A stretch of DNA of 64,000 bases from Auriscalpium vulgare (GCA_019915015.1 JAHBBC010000031.1:62001-126000); one strand, 5' to 3'; shown: positions 42,978 through 55,751, numbered from the stretch's first letter. The notes: a model not told the origin generated them from the letters alone. Numbers and translations: made by a program.

Positions 42978-45510
42978 TCATATACAGACAGGAGAAACAA
43001 TGCCATTCGCCTGAGCTGCCTTTTCGTCGGTCGGCGACTCGACCGTCATCACTTCCATCCCAGAGGTGCGCACTGAAACGGGATGCTCCAGCGGGATTTG
43101 ATTGTTGTCGAGACGCGTGTGGAATGGAGTGAGCGACCAGATGTCGTGCATACGTGCGGTCATAAAGTTGGGTCCGAATACCATAGTCTTCCAAGCCAAC
43201 GAGATTGCGCCGTTGACAAGGGGTATCACATGTAGTCGCGGGAGGTAGCCCGCAATTGTGGGCTTCTCCGACGACGTTTCTGAGGAGGCATAGCTAGCAT
43301 ATTGTGACATAGTTGGCGAGACGACTGCGTCAACCTCTTGCGAGGTCGTGACTGGGGAGGCCAGGACCGACTCCTCCGACACAGAGGGCTCCGCGTCAAT
43401 TTCTTCATCGGCAAACGTAGGTGTTGCGTCGATCTCCACCGATACCGTTTCTGGGGATGCCTCAACTTCGCAGCTAACGACGTCCGGTGTAGCCTGGACA
43501 TCCACGCTGGTCGTCTTCGTAACAGCGAGAACGGCCCTGTCCCTGGTAGAAACCGTCGCATCCACTGCCTGCTCGACGAGGTGGCGGGGCTCCGGGATGT
43601 GGCGCGCAGCAACCCAGCGTTCCGTCAAGCGCACGACCTGCAGGTACGGCAGCATGTCCGCCACGCGCTGCCAGCCCAGCGCGTGCGTCTCGATGAAGCC
43701 AGGGCGATTTTTCTCGTGAAACCACTTGAGCGTGTCCGCGTGTGGTACGAGGTGCGATAGTAGGATTGCGGCCTGCAGTGGGTCGCGGATCCACGAGTGC
43801 CCGAGGTGCAGGCGCAGCAGCGAGCGCGACGACACTGCGTGGTGCATGTAGATCTCGTCGGACGTCGGGCTATCGCCGTTCAGCACGAGCGCGACCGTGT
43901 GCAGGTTGCGGCAACGCGCGGTGAGTGGCACGAGGCCCTCGAGGGTGAGACTCGGTGCGCCGTTGGAGATGGGGAAGCGCGCGGTCGGCGCAAGTCGCAC
44001 GACCTCGAGGTTGGGGCATGCGTGGGCAAGGATGGCGAGGTCGGAGTTGTGGAAGACGACAGACTCGGGGAGGTCGATTTCCAGGCGCAGCATGCGCGGC
44101 AATGCCGCAAGGCCCTCCAGGGAGATCCGCCGGGCGACGACCTCAGCGCGCGACGTCGAGCGTACGAGGTCATTGAAGCGGGACGCGCCGCTTGCGGAGA
44201 CCTTGAGCACTTGCAGGCTGTCGCCGAAGTATTGCGACAGGAGTGTGCAGAGGTCGCGCCAGTCCGCCTTGTCGAATGGGTCTTCGATCATGAGCTCGAG
44301 CTGCGTGAGCGGGCTCGAGACGTGCTTTAAGAACGTGACGACGTTGGAGAGCTCGCCGGTGAGCGTGAGCTGGCGCAGCTTCACGAACGCCCCGTGAATG
44401 GGCGTGTGGTCTTCCGTCAGACGCATAGCTGACTTCTTGAAATCGGAGAAGTCAATGTCCTCGCCTGAGAACACACCGCTGTCGCGGGAACCCACCGAGC
44501 TCGCCGGCGACGTATAGCCAGATCGCACCACCTCGTCGAAGAAGCCCTCCACGGCGATGTTCGACCGGCCGGTCAAGTCCAACTGCAGGCTGCGCAGGCG
44601 CGGGAGCTCGGAGATCCATTTGCCCACGCCCGGGGCCAGCGCGCCGGGCGCCATGAGCAATATTCTCTCCAGCTCGGTCTGGGGCGCGAGCAGGCGCGCA
44701 AAGTCATCCGGTAGGCTCGTGTGCGTGCTCACCGAGAGCGAATTGAGCCGCGTGCGGAGGGAGATGTCTGCGAGGAGGGTGCTGATTTGGGGGAAGCGTC
44801 CACTGAGCTCCAATGTGAGGTTCACCAGCTCCGGGTTGAGGAAAAGGTTAATGCGATCGAGGCCTGCCGGCGTCTCTGCTCGCCAGGTAAGGGTCGTGAG
44901 GTTGGGCAGGATGTACGTCCGGGGACGGAACTCCTCGATGACGGGGAAGATGGAGGGCGAGATGCTCTTGGAGCTCTCGTCGTACGTGAGGCGGCGAACA
45001 CGTTCGCCATACTCGAGAAGCTTGTTCCAGTCCTCTGGGTCAGGGTTCAGTGCCTTTCACAAGCGGAGCGTCAGCAAAACAGTTCCCCGATTTCCGCCTC
45101 GGTAGACTCACCAGGCCCAAGCCGGGACGTCTGGCCCGTTTGAAGAGGTGGTTCGGGAACAACGAAATGAGCGGCATGAGCGAGTCGAGCTCCTTCCACA
45201 AAAGACTCAGACCTGGCTCGCAGAAACCCTTCGAGGTGCGCGCCAGGCGCGAGAGCATGCGCTTGCCACCTGGCGCATCAAGCACATACTCCATCATCTT
45301 GTGTGTCGCCTCTGAATCTCTCAGAATGCTGCTCGGGCCCATGCTGGCTTGCTGATACACGGAGTACGATCTGTACGAGTGGGACTCCGGGGGCGGCTCC
45401 TGCTGTGACTTGGACTGCTGCGATGCGGTCGATTTCTGGCGACGGAGGCGCGGGTGGATGGAGAAGGAAACGGAGGACAGAATGCGATCTGTCAGAGACG
45501 TGGTAGACAT
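42978..45510 (-). CDS. F-box / leucine-rich-repeat-like protein
   Basis: There are two exons, 45510-45112 and 45053-42978, giving 824 aa. The start is MSTTSLTDRILSSVSF. An F-box-like helical region lies at about residues 70-120 (KMMEYVLDAPGGKRMLSRLA, then GLSLLWKELDSLMPL). LRR-like repeats follow: LPNLTTLTW, LFLNPELVNLTLELSG, LPRLRSLQLDLTG, FVKLRQLTLTGELSN, PNLEVVRLAP. The C-terminus is acidic, Thr/Val-rich and repetitive (EIDATPTFADEEIDAEP). Such proteins usually recruit substrates to SCF ubiquitin ligases. Exon 2 can stop at 42978, or splice at GTCTGT (42989) to an acceptor at 42913 and run in frame into RPN5. Confidence 0.82.
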
Positions 45511-46046
45511 CCAAGGTGTGGGGACAGCGGGGGTACTTATGAGTGTTGCGAGGCAGGCGCACACGTTGGGGAGGGCTGGCGCCATGGGGCACGCGCTGCA
45601 CAGGACGGGCCCCTCGCACGGGGGTTGTGCGCGGAGGCGCCTCCATGCTGCGGCCTTGCACTTGCACTTGGCTGGGGGCCGGCAGAGGGCATTACCGCGG
45701 GCTGTACGATCGAAAGGCAGGTCAAGATGAAGGTCGTAGTCCTCGCATCTGCAACTGACAAGATTAGACGGGGCAAGCGGGCGGCAGTCGGGCTGGTCAC
45801 AGGGCGTATGGCCATGGTGAGGCTCGGCAGGCAGCCACGACGACGCATTGCGACGTGAAATGGGACGAGGAAGAAGGGATGGCGGGGGCACGGTCGGCAC
45901 GTTGTCTCACGTGGGCGCGTCCACGCCCCTCGCGCGCCTCGCACTCGCCATCTTAGCAGCGCAGACGCCGCGACAGTGCGCAGATGGGGCGAGCAGGGCA
46001 GCCGAGCTCTCTTGAAGATGATAAACAGGTGCCATACATGCGCACG
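45511..46046. other. Intergenic stretch upstream of the F-box gene
   Basis: This is probably the F-box gene promoter and SLD2 3' region. The open frames here are GC-rich shadows without introns or family. Confidence 0.45.
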
Positions 46047-47787
46047 CTAGAGCTCCCCAACCTCCCACGGGACGGGCTCACTCTCCCAGTCCTCCTCGCC
46101 CTCCGTGCCACCGCCCACCTCTCCCGCATCCCATACGTCGCCGCCCTTTTCGCCGTCGTAGTGCGTCGTCCGCACGCCGTACAGCACGTTCTTCACAACG
46201 CCGGTCTCGTGTGCGTCGAGCGCCATCGTGGGGTCGATCGCGAGGAGCCGTCGCAAGTCGTCGGGGAGGCTGACGTCGAGATCTCCGGCCTCGTCGTCGC
46301 TCGCTGGGCCTAGACTGTGTGTGGTTTGGGGCCGATCGGATGCCCCAAGCCCGAGGATGGGGTCGAAATCGGCGTCGGGGTCGCGCGCGGGCCGGCGGTA
46401 TGTAAACTCGCGCACCTTGACGCGCATTTCGTCGGAGCTCGAGCTCTCTTCATCTGCCGCTGTACTCTCCAAGAGCTTCGGTTTCTTCCGGCTAGCGCCT
46501 TTCCCTTTGCCCTTATAAGAGGCGCCTGACCCTGTACCGGCTGGGGGCGGTGACGGGGGCAGTAGGGGAAGTCGATTTGGATGCTGGGATGAAGGATCAT
46601 CTTCGTCATCTAAAGGGCGTTTGGCACTTCTTCCCTCCGTGGGACTCTGCTGTGATCCCGACAAAGGCACAGAAGGGGCCGCCTCTACAACCTCGAAGAG
46701 GTTATCCTTTGCGAACGCAAAACCGTTCATCCGCGCTCGTTTGGAGATTGTCGCAGATGCTTTCTGCGCCTTGTGATCGGCCGATTTCATTTCCGGCATA
46801 GATGGTAGATTCTGATGATTATCAACCTGTGGGAGCTCGTCCGAAGACCTTGACACGCTCCTCGCGCGTTGTGATCGTGCCCCGAGTAAAGCATTGCCGC
46901 CGCGGTTGGAAGCGGATTTGGACTTTGATCGTTTGAGCGTGGATTTAGCTGCCATTAGCGTAGCGCTGAGAGAAACGGACAGGTCTTCGTCGAACAGCAG
47001 CTTGCCCTTCGGAAGGGGCTTCGCGGGAGAGTCAGCGACGAAGGAGAGCTCCTTAGCGTCGGCGACCTCGTCGTCTGCGTCACTGTCCTCTGCAACAAGA
47101 GTGCTGAGTTGGGGGAATGGGAGCACCGCTTCGGAAACAACGCGGGCGCGTTTCTCTTTCACGGGAGAGGGCGATACAGGCTCGCCGCGGAGCCGTTTGC
47201 GGGCGCGAGAGACGGGATTGCTAGGCCCCGGATGGCGCGTCTGATGGGGCGGCGGCGGGTCTATGAGGGGAAAGGGATCGGGGGATAGGAGGCGCTCTGG
47301 CAGCGGCTTAGCTGACTTGACCTTGCCCGAGGTCGCAAAGGGACTGGGAAGGGGCGGGTCATTGCCATGTTTCTCTTTCTGCTTGCCTTTGTCCTTTACG
47401 GGAGAGAAGGGGTTCGCGCTGGAGGCAATTTCCGTGACGATGGCGCGGGATTTGGGGATGATGGATGCAGAAGGCTCTGGCCTGCGAGGGAGGGAACGTG
47501 GCGGCGTGGACGGCCGTGCATCCAATTGGGACGCGTTCGGGAATTGTGACGATGAGGAGGAAGGCGCCTTTTTTGACAGTTTCTTATAGAGTTTGTAGCG
47601 TTCAGCTGCGGATTTGCGAGGGTAGTGATGAGCCACGGATGTGTCTCTGAGATGAAAGATCAACAGTTGACGAACCGTGACCGGCGGCTTTGATTTCGTC
47701 GACGGACGGGCCGTGGCCGTGCTGTTGCTTGAAGCCGCGTTCGAAGGCCTTGAGCTGTGCGCGGAGGGCAGCGACGTCGGTGGACAT
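46047..47787 (-). CDS. SLD2: DNA replication regulator Sld2/Drc1-like
   Basis: There are two exons, 47787-47682 and 47605-46047, giving 554 aa. Splicing joins DEIKAA to AERYKLYKKLSK and produces the typical Sld2 N-terminal signature: LRAQLKAFERGFKQQHG followed by a helix with xxYKLYxKL. The central half is disordered, basic and Ser/Pro-rich with many SP and TP sites (SPSPVK, NPFSPVK), as expected for a CDK target. The C-terminus has VVKNVLYGVR and a Trp-rich acidic end (EEDWESEPVPWEV), as in fungal Sld2. The role is CDK-dependent binding to Dpb11 to start replication, known for the family. The start is the ATG that directly opens the conserved helix. Confidence 0.82.
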
Positions 47788-48109
47788 GGGTGTGTAGGAG
47801 GAGACGCGACTCGGACGGTGACGACGCGAGAACGCGGGCACGTGTCGGCGGGGCGGGCGGGCCGGACAAGGAGGACCTTGTGGTTGTGTCCGGATGCAGC
47901 AGGCGAGGTATCTCTTGCGGTGCCCCTGCCGTCAAGGACAACGTGCAGCGCCTGCCATCATGGTTTGACCAGCAAGTTCTTCAACATTCCTCTCCTCTCT
48001 TCAGCTTCATCCCCACTTCCCAGCCGCGGCCAGTCCGAGAGCCCCCAGCTCAATTGTTCTCGCCGTTGCCTTTCTCCCATCAGTCGAGGCTCGCTCGCTC
48101 GCGACCTCG
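47788..48109. promoter_or_regulatory. Divergent promoter region between SLD2 and the Pro/Ser-rich gene
   Basis: The 322-bp gap separates the SLD2 start (minus) from the start of the plus-strand gene at 48110. The two genes must share this interval for initiation. Plus-strand pyrimidine tracts near 47985-48075 precede the second start. Confidence 0.5.
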
Positions 48110-50864
48110 ATGGCCTCAGGATCAATGTACCACAATCCTTCGTTCAGCCGCTGGGCTGATGATACCCCCGACCTTGTCCACGACGACCGCAGCCTGGCCT
48201 TCACGCCTGCTCCGCGCGGAGGCCATCACGCCTATCCTCGACCTCCCATGCAGCCCGACGGCTTTCAGGTCTGGATTCCCCCGCCCAACGCGTTTTACGA
48301 TCCCTACGACACGCCGCAGACTCAGCCGTCCCGGCCCTTACCCATCCTGGCCTCGGAGGCTGGCTCGCCGCCGCCTCTGTCCCGTCGCTCGTTGATCAAC
48401 GAGCCCGCTTTCGCCGTGGACCCCCACTTGAACCCGCATAAGTGGACTGGGAACTATGCAGAGTCGCCAGCTCAGTCTTTTACAAACGCGTCTGCCACGA
48501 CTGTTCTCCAGTTCCCACTGCCGCGTGTGCCGAGCTTCCCAGCTTCTGAAGCCTCGACAAGGGCCGCTCCAATCCCGGTTCCCGCCAGCACCGCACCGAG
48601 CCGCCCGCAGTCGTATGCGCCCGACCGTTCTGCGCCGTCGACGCCGTACGAGGCGGGCCACGTCTACTTGATCCCGCCGTCGACCGCGCCGTCCGGGTCG
48701 TCCGCCTCGTCGTCATCGGGTCGCTCCACTCCGTCGTCAGAGCGCCGGAGCCCGGACCGCTCCTCCCGCGGCCCCGACGAGCCGATCTACATCGCACCGA
48801 CCGACATCCCGACCCCTCGCACGCGGCACCGCACGCGGCACCGTCCGCCTCCCTCTTACGCAGAGACCGTCAGCTCGCCAGGCACAGACGACTCATCCCC
48901 GCGCGTCATCGAGGAGAAACCCCGCCCGCTCGTCCTGTCGTACCACCCTCCCGACGACTCCGCTCAGCCAGACATCCCACCCCCGCCGCGACATCCTGCA
49001 CCGTCCCAGTCCCAGCCTACCTCGTCCGAGCGCCCCCCAGAGCGCACTCGTCGCAAATCGGCCTCGCGACCCGGCGCTGTCCCGCTCAAGGACCTCGACA
49101 GCATCGACGAGCTTGACGAGACCACCCCATACGGGATTGCCGTCCATCACAAAGGACCATACGAAGCCATCGCCGCCATGCTCGGCCAACGCCGGCCCCT
49201 CGAGCTCTCGCCCGACGGTGCGCCTATCGAACTGGAGCCAGTGGATGATGACTTCCCCGCCTCGCGACCAGGCAGACGTCACAAGGTGCGTTCCCAGCAT
49301 CCGTGGGTGACCAATGCCACCCACGTGAATACATCGTCCGTAAGCTCACATCGCATCGCAGCCGCACTCGTCTTCGCACCCCCACCCGTCCTCCGCAAAC
49401 CCGATGGTTCTCAATCTCAAGCCAGGGCAGATTTTGAAGGGTTCGATATACCAGCCGCCATCATTCCCGCTCGCTCGTGCACCCGCCACATACCCACCAG
49501 ACCACTACATGGCCGCGCCACAACTCACCAGCTACCCGTCCACATCTGATTCTCCACTTCGCCGCAATCAGACCCTGCCCGCGCAAGCCGCGAGCGCACC
49601 ACGGATGCCTATGGACCGCGAGCGGTCATACCGCATGCCGGAGCCTGCCCCGCAGATGGAGCAGCGGCGATCGCACACACAGTACAGGCCTTCCGACCCA
49701 CGCGCCTACCAGCCACTCATGCAGTCTTTTGGACCGTCTTCGGAACACGCTCCCCGCGACGGCCTGCGCACCATGCCTGAACCGCTGCGGCGGGAGTCCC
49801 AGATCTACGCCAATGCTACTGGGAATGGAAGTGGGAACGTCCAAGACCGTCGTAGCTACTACGACAACGTGCCGCCACCCGATATGCGCCGCGATCCGCC
49901 GCCCATGTCGAGAAGGCAGTCTGCCATTTATCCGAGCGAAATGAATGGGAGTCGGCAGAGTGGTATTTACCAGCAACCCACAGGACGTGGAAGTGGGTCG
50001 TTCGCACCGGCGCCTCCACCATCGTGGCCGGAGCAAGGATATCAGAACGCGCCCTCGACGAACTACATCGCTCCGCCTATCTCGCGCCCTGACAGCTTCT
50101 TTGAAGGCCCGCCTGCTCCCTCGCGCGCGCCTCCCCCTCCGCAACAATTTCATCCCTCTCCACCTCCCCAAGTGAACTCCCGCCCGCCTCCCCAGCCTTC
50201 TCGTCACTCCCCACCCTCCTCACGCCCTCCTCCCCCACCGACGCCACAGCCTCAGTCTCAACCTGAGCCTCAGCCCCAACCGCAGGCCCAGCGGCCCAGT
50301 GCTGCATCGCAGCCTCCCCGGCGCTACGAGCCGCCGTCGCAGGCGCTAGTCACGATGAACCAGAATCGGCCGCCCGCACCCGACATCCACATCCCGCCGC
50401 CGTCCGTGCATTCATCCTCCACGCAGAGCAGTGCGCTCCAGCCTTCGCACGTCCCGCGTCGCCTCGTCATGCCTGCGCCGCTCGCGCCACATCCTGAGCA
50501 CCCGCCACCTGAGGCGCGCCTGCGCTTTGCCGAGAACCCGCGCGCCGCTAACGTGCCGACCGCGGCGCAGGGGCAGGGACACCAGCGCAAGGCGAGCACG
50601 GTGCCCATCCATCACGGTGCGCCGAACCTGCTCCGCAAGCGCAGCGCACCCGCTGCGCTGCCGGAGCCGGAGCCCCAACGTGGTGGCGGCGGCGGGCTGC
50701 TAGCGTTTTTCGGGTTCGGCAGTGGCAAAAGCGGGGCGAAGACGCAGGTGAAGCAGGTACGCGTCGTTGAACCGCGCGCGATGAATGGCGTGCGCCCTCG
50801 CGAGCGCGAGGTGTACGATGTGCGGGACGAGAAAGGCGGGCGGCGGTTGACGAGGCGGAATTGA
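48110..50864 (+). CDS. Large Pro/Ser-rich disordered protein, possibly Pal1-related
   Basis: There are two exons, 48110-49285 and 49362-50864, giving 892 aa. The protein is largely disordered, with Pro-, Ser- and Gln-rich stretches in the C-terminal half and a PPSYAETV motif that could bind WW domains. The most structured-looking part spans the region before the intron: LKDLDSIDELDETTPYGIAV then HHKGPYEAIAAML. The HH-x-GP-(Y/F)-(E/D)-A pattern after an LD-rich helix recalls the Pal1 cell-morphology family; this is a weak resemblance and I give no function. After the intron, NLKPGQILKGSIYQPP is also conserved-looking. The C-terminus is basic (GGRRLTRRN). Confidence 0.75.
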
Positions 50865-51230
50865 TACACGTCCGGGACTTCTTGTGTTATTGCTTGCTCA
50901 TATACGATACCGCTGCCATAATACCTGCTCTTGTGCTCCATTCACTGTGCTTTGTGCTCCACTCACTGTTGTGCTCCGTCCACTGTATGATCTTAACGTT
51001 GTTTTTTTTGCCGCATATGTATGCTATCTCAATATCTTGGCTTTTTGTGTATATAGGGGGCTTCGAGATTTTGCGATAACACCCTTACATTCAGTGATCA
51101 TGAACTCAAGGTATGTTTAGATTAGATGGACATCACTGCACTATCTTATCTGCACCCAAGATCTGCTAAACCCGGCTGATTTTTTTTTCGTCTTGTCGAC
51201 TACCATACCGTTTGCGCACAGCAAGCCACC
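50865..51230. other. Intergenic stretch, probable ADE5,7 promoter
   Basis: It is T-rich on the plus strand, with pyrimidine-rich sequence (TGATTTTTTTTTCGTC near 51178-51195) about 40 bp before the ADE5,7 start, typical of fungal core promoters. No gene is seen. Confidence 0.45.
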
Positions 51231-54055
51231 ATGTCTCTCCGCATTCTCGTGCTCGGTGCTGGCGGGCGCGAGCACGCGCTGTCTTGGAAGCTGCAGCAGT
51301 CCGCCCTTGTGGAACACGTCTTCGTCTGCCCTGGAAACGGCGGGACGGACTCAGGATCATCGAAGGTGTCGAATGTCAACCTCGGGTCTGCGGGTTTCCA
51401 AGAAATAGTGAAGTGGGCTGTTGAGCATGAGGTGCGCATTTGCCGTGCTCTGATGCGGTGTGCTCACGCTGGCTGCTAGATTAACCTGGTTGTACCAGGC
51501 CCGGAACAGCCACTCGTAGATGGCGTCGAGGGATTCTTCCGGAAAGGTGAGTGAACAGAAATCGGAAGTTGCTTGACCTGACATGTGCTACAGTCGGCAT
51601 CCCCGTATTTGGCCCCAGCGCCTTCGCTGCCCGGATGGAGGGTTCAAAGGCGTTTTCTAAGGACTTCATGGCACGGCACTCCATTCCCACCGCTGCATAT
51701 CGTGTGTTCAATTCTTCCGAGGTTGATGAAGCGGTCGAGTATGTGCAACAGTGCGGCCATAAAGTTGTGCTGAAGGCGAGTGGGCTTGCGGCCGGGAAAG
51801 GCGTCCTCATCCCCGAGACGGTCGAGGACGCGATTGCGGGATTGAAGGACATTATGGTTGCCAATGTCTTTGGATCAGCGGGTAGGACCTATGATCGACA
51901 TTATGATCCCCTGTACTCAGAGTCTTATACAGGCGATGAGGTCGTCATCGAGGAGCTGCTCATTGGCCCGGAGCTCTCTGTCCTGGCGTTCTCAGACGGA
52001 TACACTGTCACCCCCCTCCCTGCGGCCCAGGACCACAAGCGCATCGGGGATGGAGACACAGGTCCCAATACGGGAGGAATGGGTGCATATGCACCGGCAC
52101 CTGTCGCGACGCCTGAGGTCATGGAGCAGATCATGCGGGAATCTCTGAAGCCCACGATCGACGGCATGCGACGAGAGGGTACGTCTGCCACTGGGATGGA
52201 TCCCGCCCGAGCAGCCACTGAGCCTGACCCGTTAGGTTACCCTTTCGTGGGCCTTCTCTTCACGGGATTCATGTTGACCGAGTCGGGCCCCAAGGTCCTC
52301 GAGTACAATGTCCGCTTCGGGGACCCAGAAACAGAAGCATTGATGTTGCTCCTTTCTGACGACACCGACTTGGCGGCTGTGATCCTGGTATACAGCCTCA
52401 TCATCAGGCAGACTTGTCCGCTGACAACTCAGTAGGCATGCGTCGAGCACCGACTGGATGCGGTGTCTCTAACGTCGCGGCCCGGCTTTGCAGTGTCCGT
52501 CGTGCTAGCATCCGCTGGCTACCCCGGCAGCTATTCCACAGGCAAGATAATCACTATCGGCGATGTACCCTCCAGTGAGTATCCACACAGCGGTCTCACT
52601 GTTCGGCTGTTCGTGCTTATTTGCCAGCACAGATGTCGTCGTCTTTCATGCCGGCACATCGAAGTCAGATGGCATTGTGCAGACCTCTGGCGGCCGTGTC
52701 ATCGCCGTCTCTGCACACGCACCGACACTGCGTGCAGCTTTGGACGCCGCGTATGCCGGTGTTGACCAGGTTCAATTTGAAGGCAAGACGTACAGAAAAG
52801 ACATCGCGAATAGGGCGACTGCGTATGCGGGTGTGAACACCATCGCTGCGCAAGGCCCACGCAGGGGTCCCAGGAAGCCAGCGGACGACAGCGCTCAGGG
52901 ACTGACGTACGCTCAAGCTGGCGTGTCTGTGGACGCCGGCAACTCGCTGGTGGAGAAGATAAAACCATACGTGCGCGCGACCCGCCGTCCAGGCGCCGAT
53001 GCAGAGATAGGCGGATTTGGGGGTGTCTTCGACCTCAAGGCGACAGGCTACAACGACCCGATCCTTGTAAGTGGTACTGACGGCGTCGGAACAAAACTTC
53101 GAGTCGCAGTGGACGTCGGCATCCACGATCTTGTAGGTGCGATATACCACGCATACCCTCGCCAACTAGGGAACTCATGTTGGCTAGGGATCGATCTCGT
53201 CGCCATGTCGGTGAATGACTTGATCGTGCAGGGCGCTGAGCCGTTGTATTTCCTGGATTACTACGGGTGCAGCAAACTCGATGTCCCCGTGGCCTCACAG
53301 GTCGTCAAAGGCATCGCTTCGGGCTGCCAGCTCGCAGGCTGCGCGCTCGTCGGCGGCGAAACTGCGGAAATGCCTGGGATGTACCAACCCGGTACGCTCA
53401 CACTCTTTTGTTCCAGCAGACCGCAATTAACGGCCTACCTGTAGGCGATTATGATCTCGCCGGCTTTGCCGTCGGCGCGGTGGAACGCGAGCAGCTACTC
53501 CCGCAGCCGACCATCGCCGTCGGCGACGTGCTCCTCGGAGTCCCGTCGTCCGGGCTGCACTCTAACGGCTTCTCGCTCGTGCGCAAGGTCGTGGCGCTCT
53601 CGGGCCTCTCGTACTCCTCCCCATGTCCATGGGACGACAAAACGACGCTCGGGCGTGCACTGCTCGAGCCCACACAGATCTACATAAAAGCTTTGCTCCC
53701 TTCTGTGCATGCGGGGTTGCTGAAGGGCATGTCGCATATCACCGGCGGCGGATTCATCGAGAACATCCCGCGAGTGCTGCCGAAGGGCCTCGGGTGCTAC
53801 GTTGATGCGTCGGCATGGGAGCTGCCGCCGGTCTTCCGCTTTCTGATGCAGCACGGGCGGATCGATCCGCTCGAGATGGCGCGCACGTTCAACAACGGCG
53901 TCGGCATGGTCCTGGTTGTCGATCCACGAAAGGTGGAAGATGTGCGCCGAAGCCTGACGGCCGCCGGACAAGAGAATGTATATGAGATTGGGGCTGTCAC
54001 AGAGACGCCGGGTGTAGAGATGCGTAACTTGCAGGCTTGGAAGCCCTGGCAGTGA
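51231..54055 (+). CDS. ADE5,7: Bifunctional GARS-AIRS purine biosynthesis enzyme (Ade5,7)
   Basis: The N-terminal half is phosphoribosylamine-glycine ligase (GARS, ATP-grasp): [69 protein letters not shown] and [14 protein letters not shown]. The C-terminal half is phosphoribosylformylglycinamidine cyclo-ligase (AIRS): [68 protein letters not shown] and [10 protein letters not shown]. Fungi carry both on one chain, catalysing steps two and five of cytosolic IMP synthesis. I checked six introns (about 45-60 nt) and each preserves the frame, so the gene looks intact. The stop is at 54053-54055. Confidence 0.95.
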
Positions 54056-54651
54056 GGATTATCAGAAACGAAGATCAAGAATGTATACATTTGTATTGGC
54101 CAATATTAGTGTCGGGTCAGCCGCAGGGAAGAGCAGCGGAAGGCGGGAATGCCGCGAGACGGTTACGGAAAGGGGCCAAGGGAGCGGTCGGCGAGGGCCA
54201 CCGACGTGTCCTCCCGGATCGCTCTTCCAGCTGGACGCACACACATTCGAAGTCCTGGCCCAGTACTTGTGCTCGCGAGGCGCGAGTTTGTTGATGGCAC
54301 GGGCCGGGGCAGCGGGCGAGTAAGATGCGCGACGTCTTGCGATAGCGAACCAGCACCGAGTCCGACGTAGAACTGCTTGCTGCGTCGCGCCGCGCGTCCT
54401 CAACTCGACGACATTCCACGTCCATATACTACTCCAGCTTGAGCTTTCAGAAGCATAGCAGCCTTCGAAGTCCCACCGGTATGTAGAGCGCGCCGAAAGT
54501 CGCGCAATGTCACCATACTATACAACCTTCGTAATTTCGTATTGGAAGTTTACTGCATGTCGAGAGCACTATCGATACAATTGGTCGAAGTAGTAGCAAG
54601 TGTAAGTCAATACAAGAAGACGACGCCTTCCACTGCACCTCTGCGGCCGCC
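54056..54651. other. Convergent intergenic stretch
   Basis: About 600 bp lie between the stops of ADE5,7 (+) and CFD1 (-). No supported gene is seen, and both 3' UTRs should lie here. Confidence 0.5.
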
Positions 54652-55609
54652 TCACGACAATCGCTCTTCCACACTCGGAAGAGTCCGAACGACAGCGTCT
54701 ACGATGTTCTTGAAGAGCGCTGCAGACGGCGTTTTCTGATATCGCTGAAGCAGTTCAAACGACCGCTGACCCGCTTCCCCCGATTCCACAGCATCCGGCG
54801 CCTCCTCCGGCTCGGCCGCGTCGAGCAGGGTGACCAGCTCGGTGTCGACGGGAAGCGAGCCCAAGAACGGGATGGACTCCTGCCGCGCCATCTCCTGCCC
54901 GCCGCCTGTGGAGAAAACGTTGCTGATCTCGCCACAGCACGGGCACACGTAGCCGCTCATGTTTTCCACGACGCCGAGCACAGGCAAATTGACTGTGCGT
55001 GTGAAGGAAAGACACTTCATGGCGTCCATCAGCGCGACGGCCTGCGGCGTCGTGACAATCACCGCTGAGAGCCGTTCATGGACGGGCGCCATGTGCTCCA
55101 GCAGGGACAAGTGTTCGTCCGAAGTGCCTAGCAGTGAAAGCACGTCAATTAGCCTCGACTGCGAGGCGCGAAAGCGCGGACGCACCGGGCGGGGTGTCGA
55201 TCACGAGATAGTCGAGCTCGCCCCAGCGCACGTCGCTCAGAAACTGCCTGATCATCGCGTTCTTCTTCGGGCCCCGCCACACAACCGAGTCGTCCTTCTT
55301 CTTCAGCAAGAACCCGACGCTCATGCAAGCGAGCCGCGCGTCGCGCCCGTCCGCGTACACCGGCACCCACCCGTCGCTGCTCTGGTGCACGCCGTGCCCA
55401 TTGACCCCGAGCATCCGCGGAATCGACGGCCCCGTCAGATCGACGTCGAGGATCCCGACGCGCGCGTGAGGCGTGGACGCGTGCAGCGACAGCGCAAGCT
55501 GCGCCGACACGGACGACTTGCCGACGCCGCCCTTTCCGGAGCACACGATGATGATGTGCTTGACGAGCCGCAGCCGGCGAGCGACGGGGGTGTCCAGAGT
55601 CGAGGCCAT
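54652..55609 (-). CDS. CFD1: Cytosolic Fe-S cluster assembly ATPase Cfd1/NUBP2
   Basis: There are two exons, 55609-55186 and 55127-54652, giving 299 aa, the usual Cfd1 length. The deviant Walker A/P-loop is GKGGVGKSS near residue 27. The switch/Walker B regions are [14 protein letters not shown] and [15 protein letters not shown], with the intron inside the Gly codon of PPG. The C-terminal CPCC motif in GYVCPCCGE supplies the CxxC that bridges the Fe-S cluster. An N-terminal ferredoxin-type Cys region is absent, which distinguishes it from Nbp35. It forms a scaffold complex with Nbp35 in the cytosol. It is divergently arranged with the methyltransferase gene, 142 bp apart. Confidence 0.92.
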
Positions 55610-55751
55610 GGAGGGTGTGTTGTATGAAGAGATTCAATAGATGTAGCCATCGTGGTCGACTTTGTCACCCGACAAATCTGGCCGCGTGCGGTCACCGTGA
55701 CCTTGTGTCACCAACCTTCGCGCGTTGCTCACTTGCTCGCGACACGTACCC
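55610..55751. promoter_or_regulatory. Compact bidirectional promoter, CFD1 / DNA methyltransferase
   Basis: Only 142 bp separate the divergent start codons at 55609 (minus) and 55752 (plus). All core promoter and 5' UTR sequence for both must lie here or inside the genes. No clear TATA element is visible. Confidence 0.55.

Noticed and set aside
52200..53460. Apparent frame breaks in ADE5,7
   Set aside because: Every break coincides with a short GT-AG intron that joins conserved GARS or AIRS motifs in frame.
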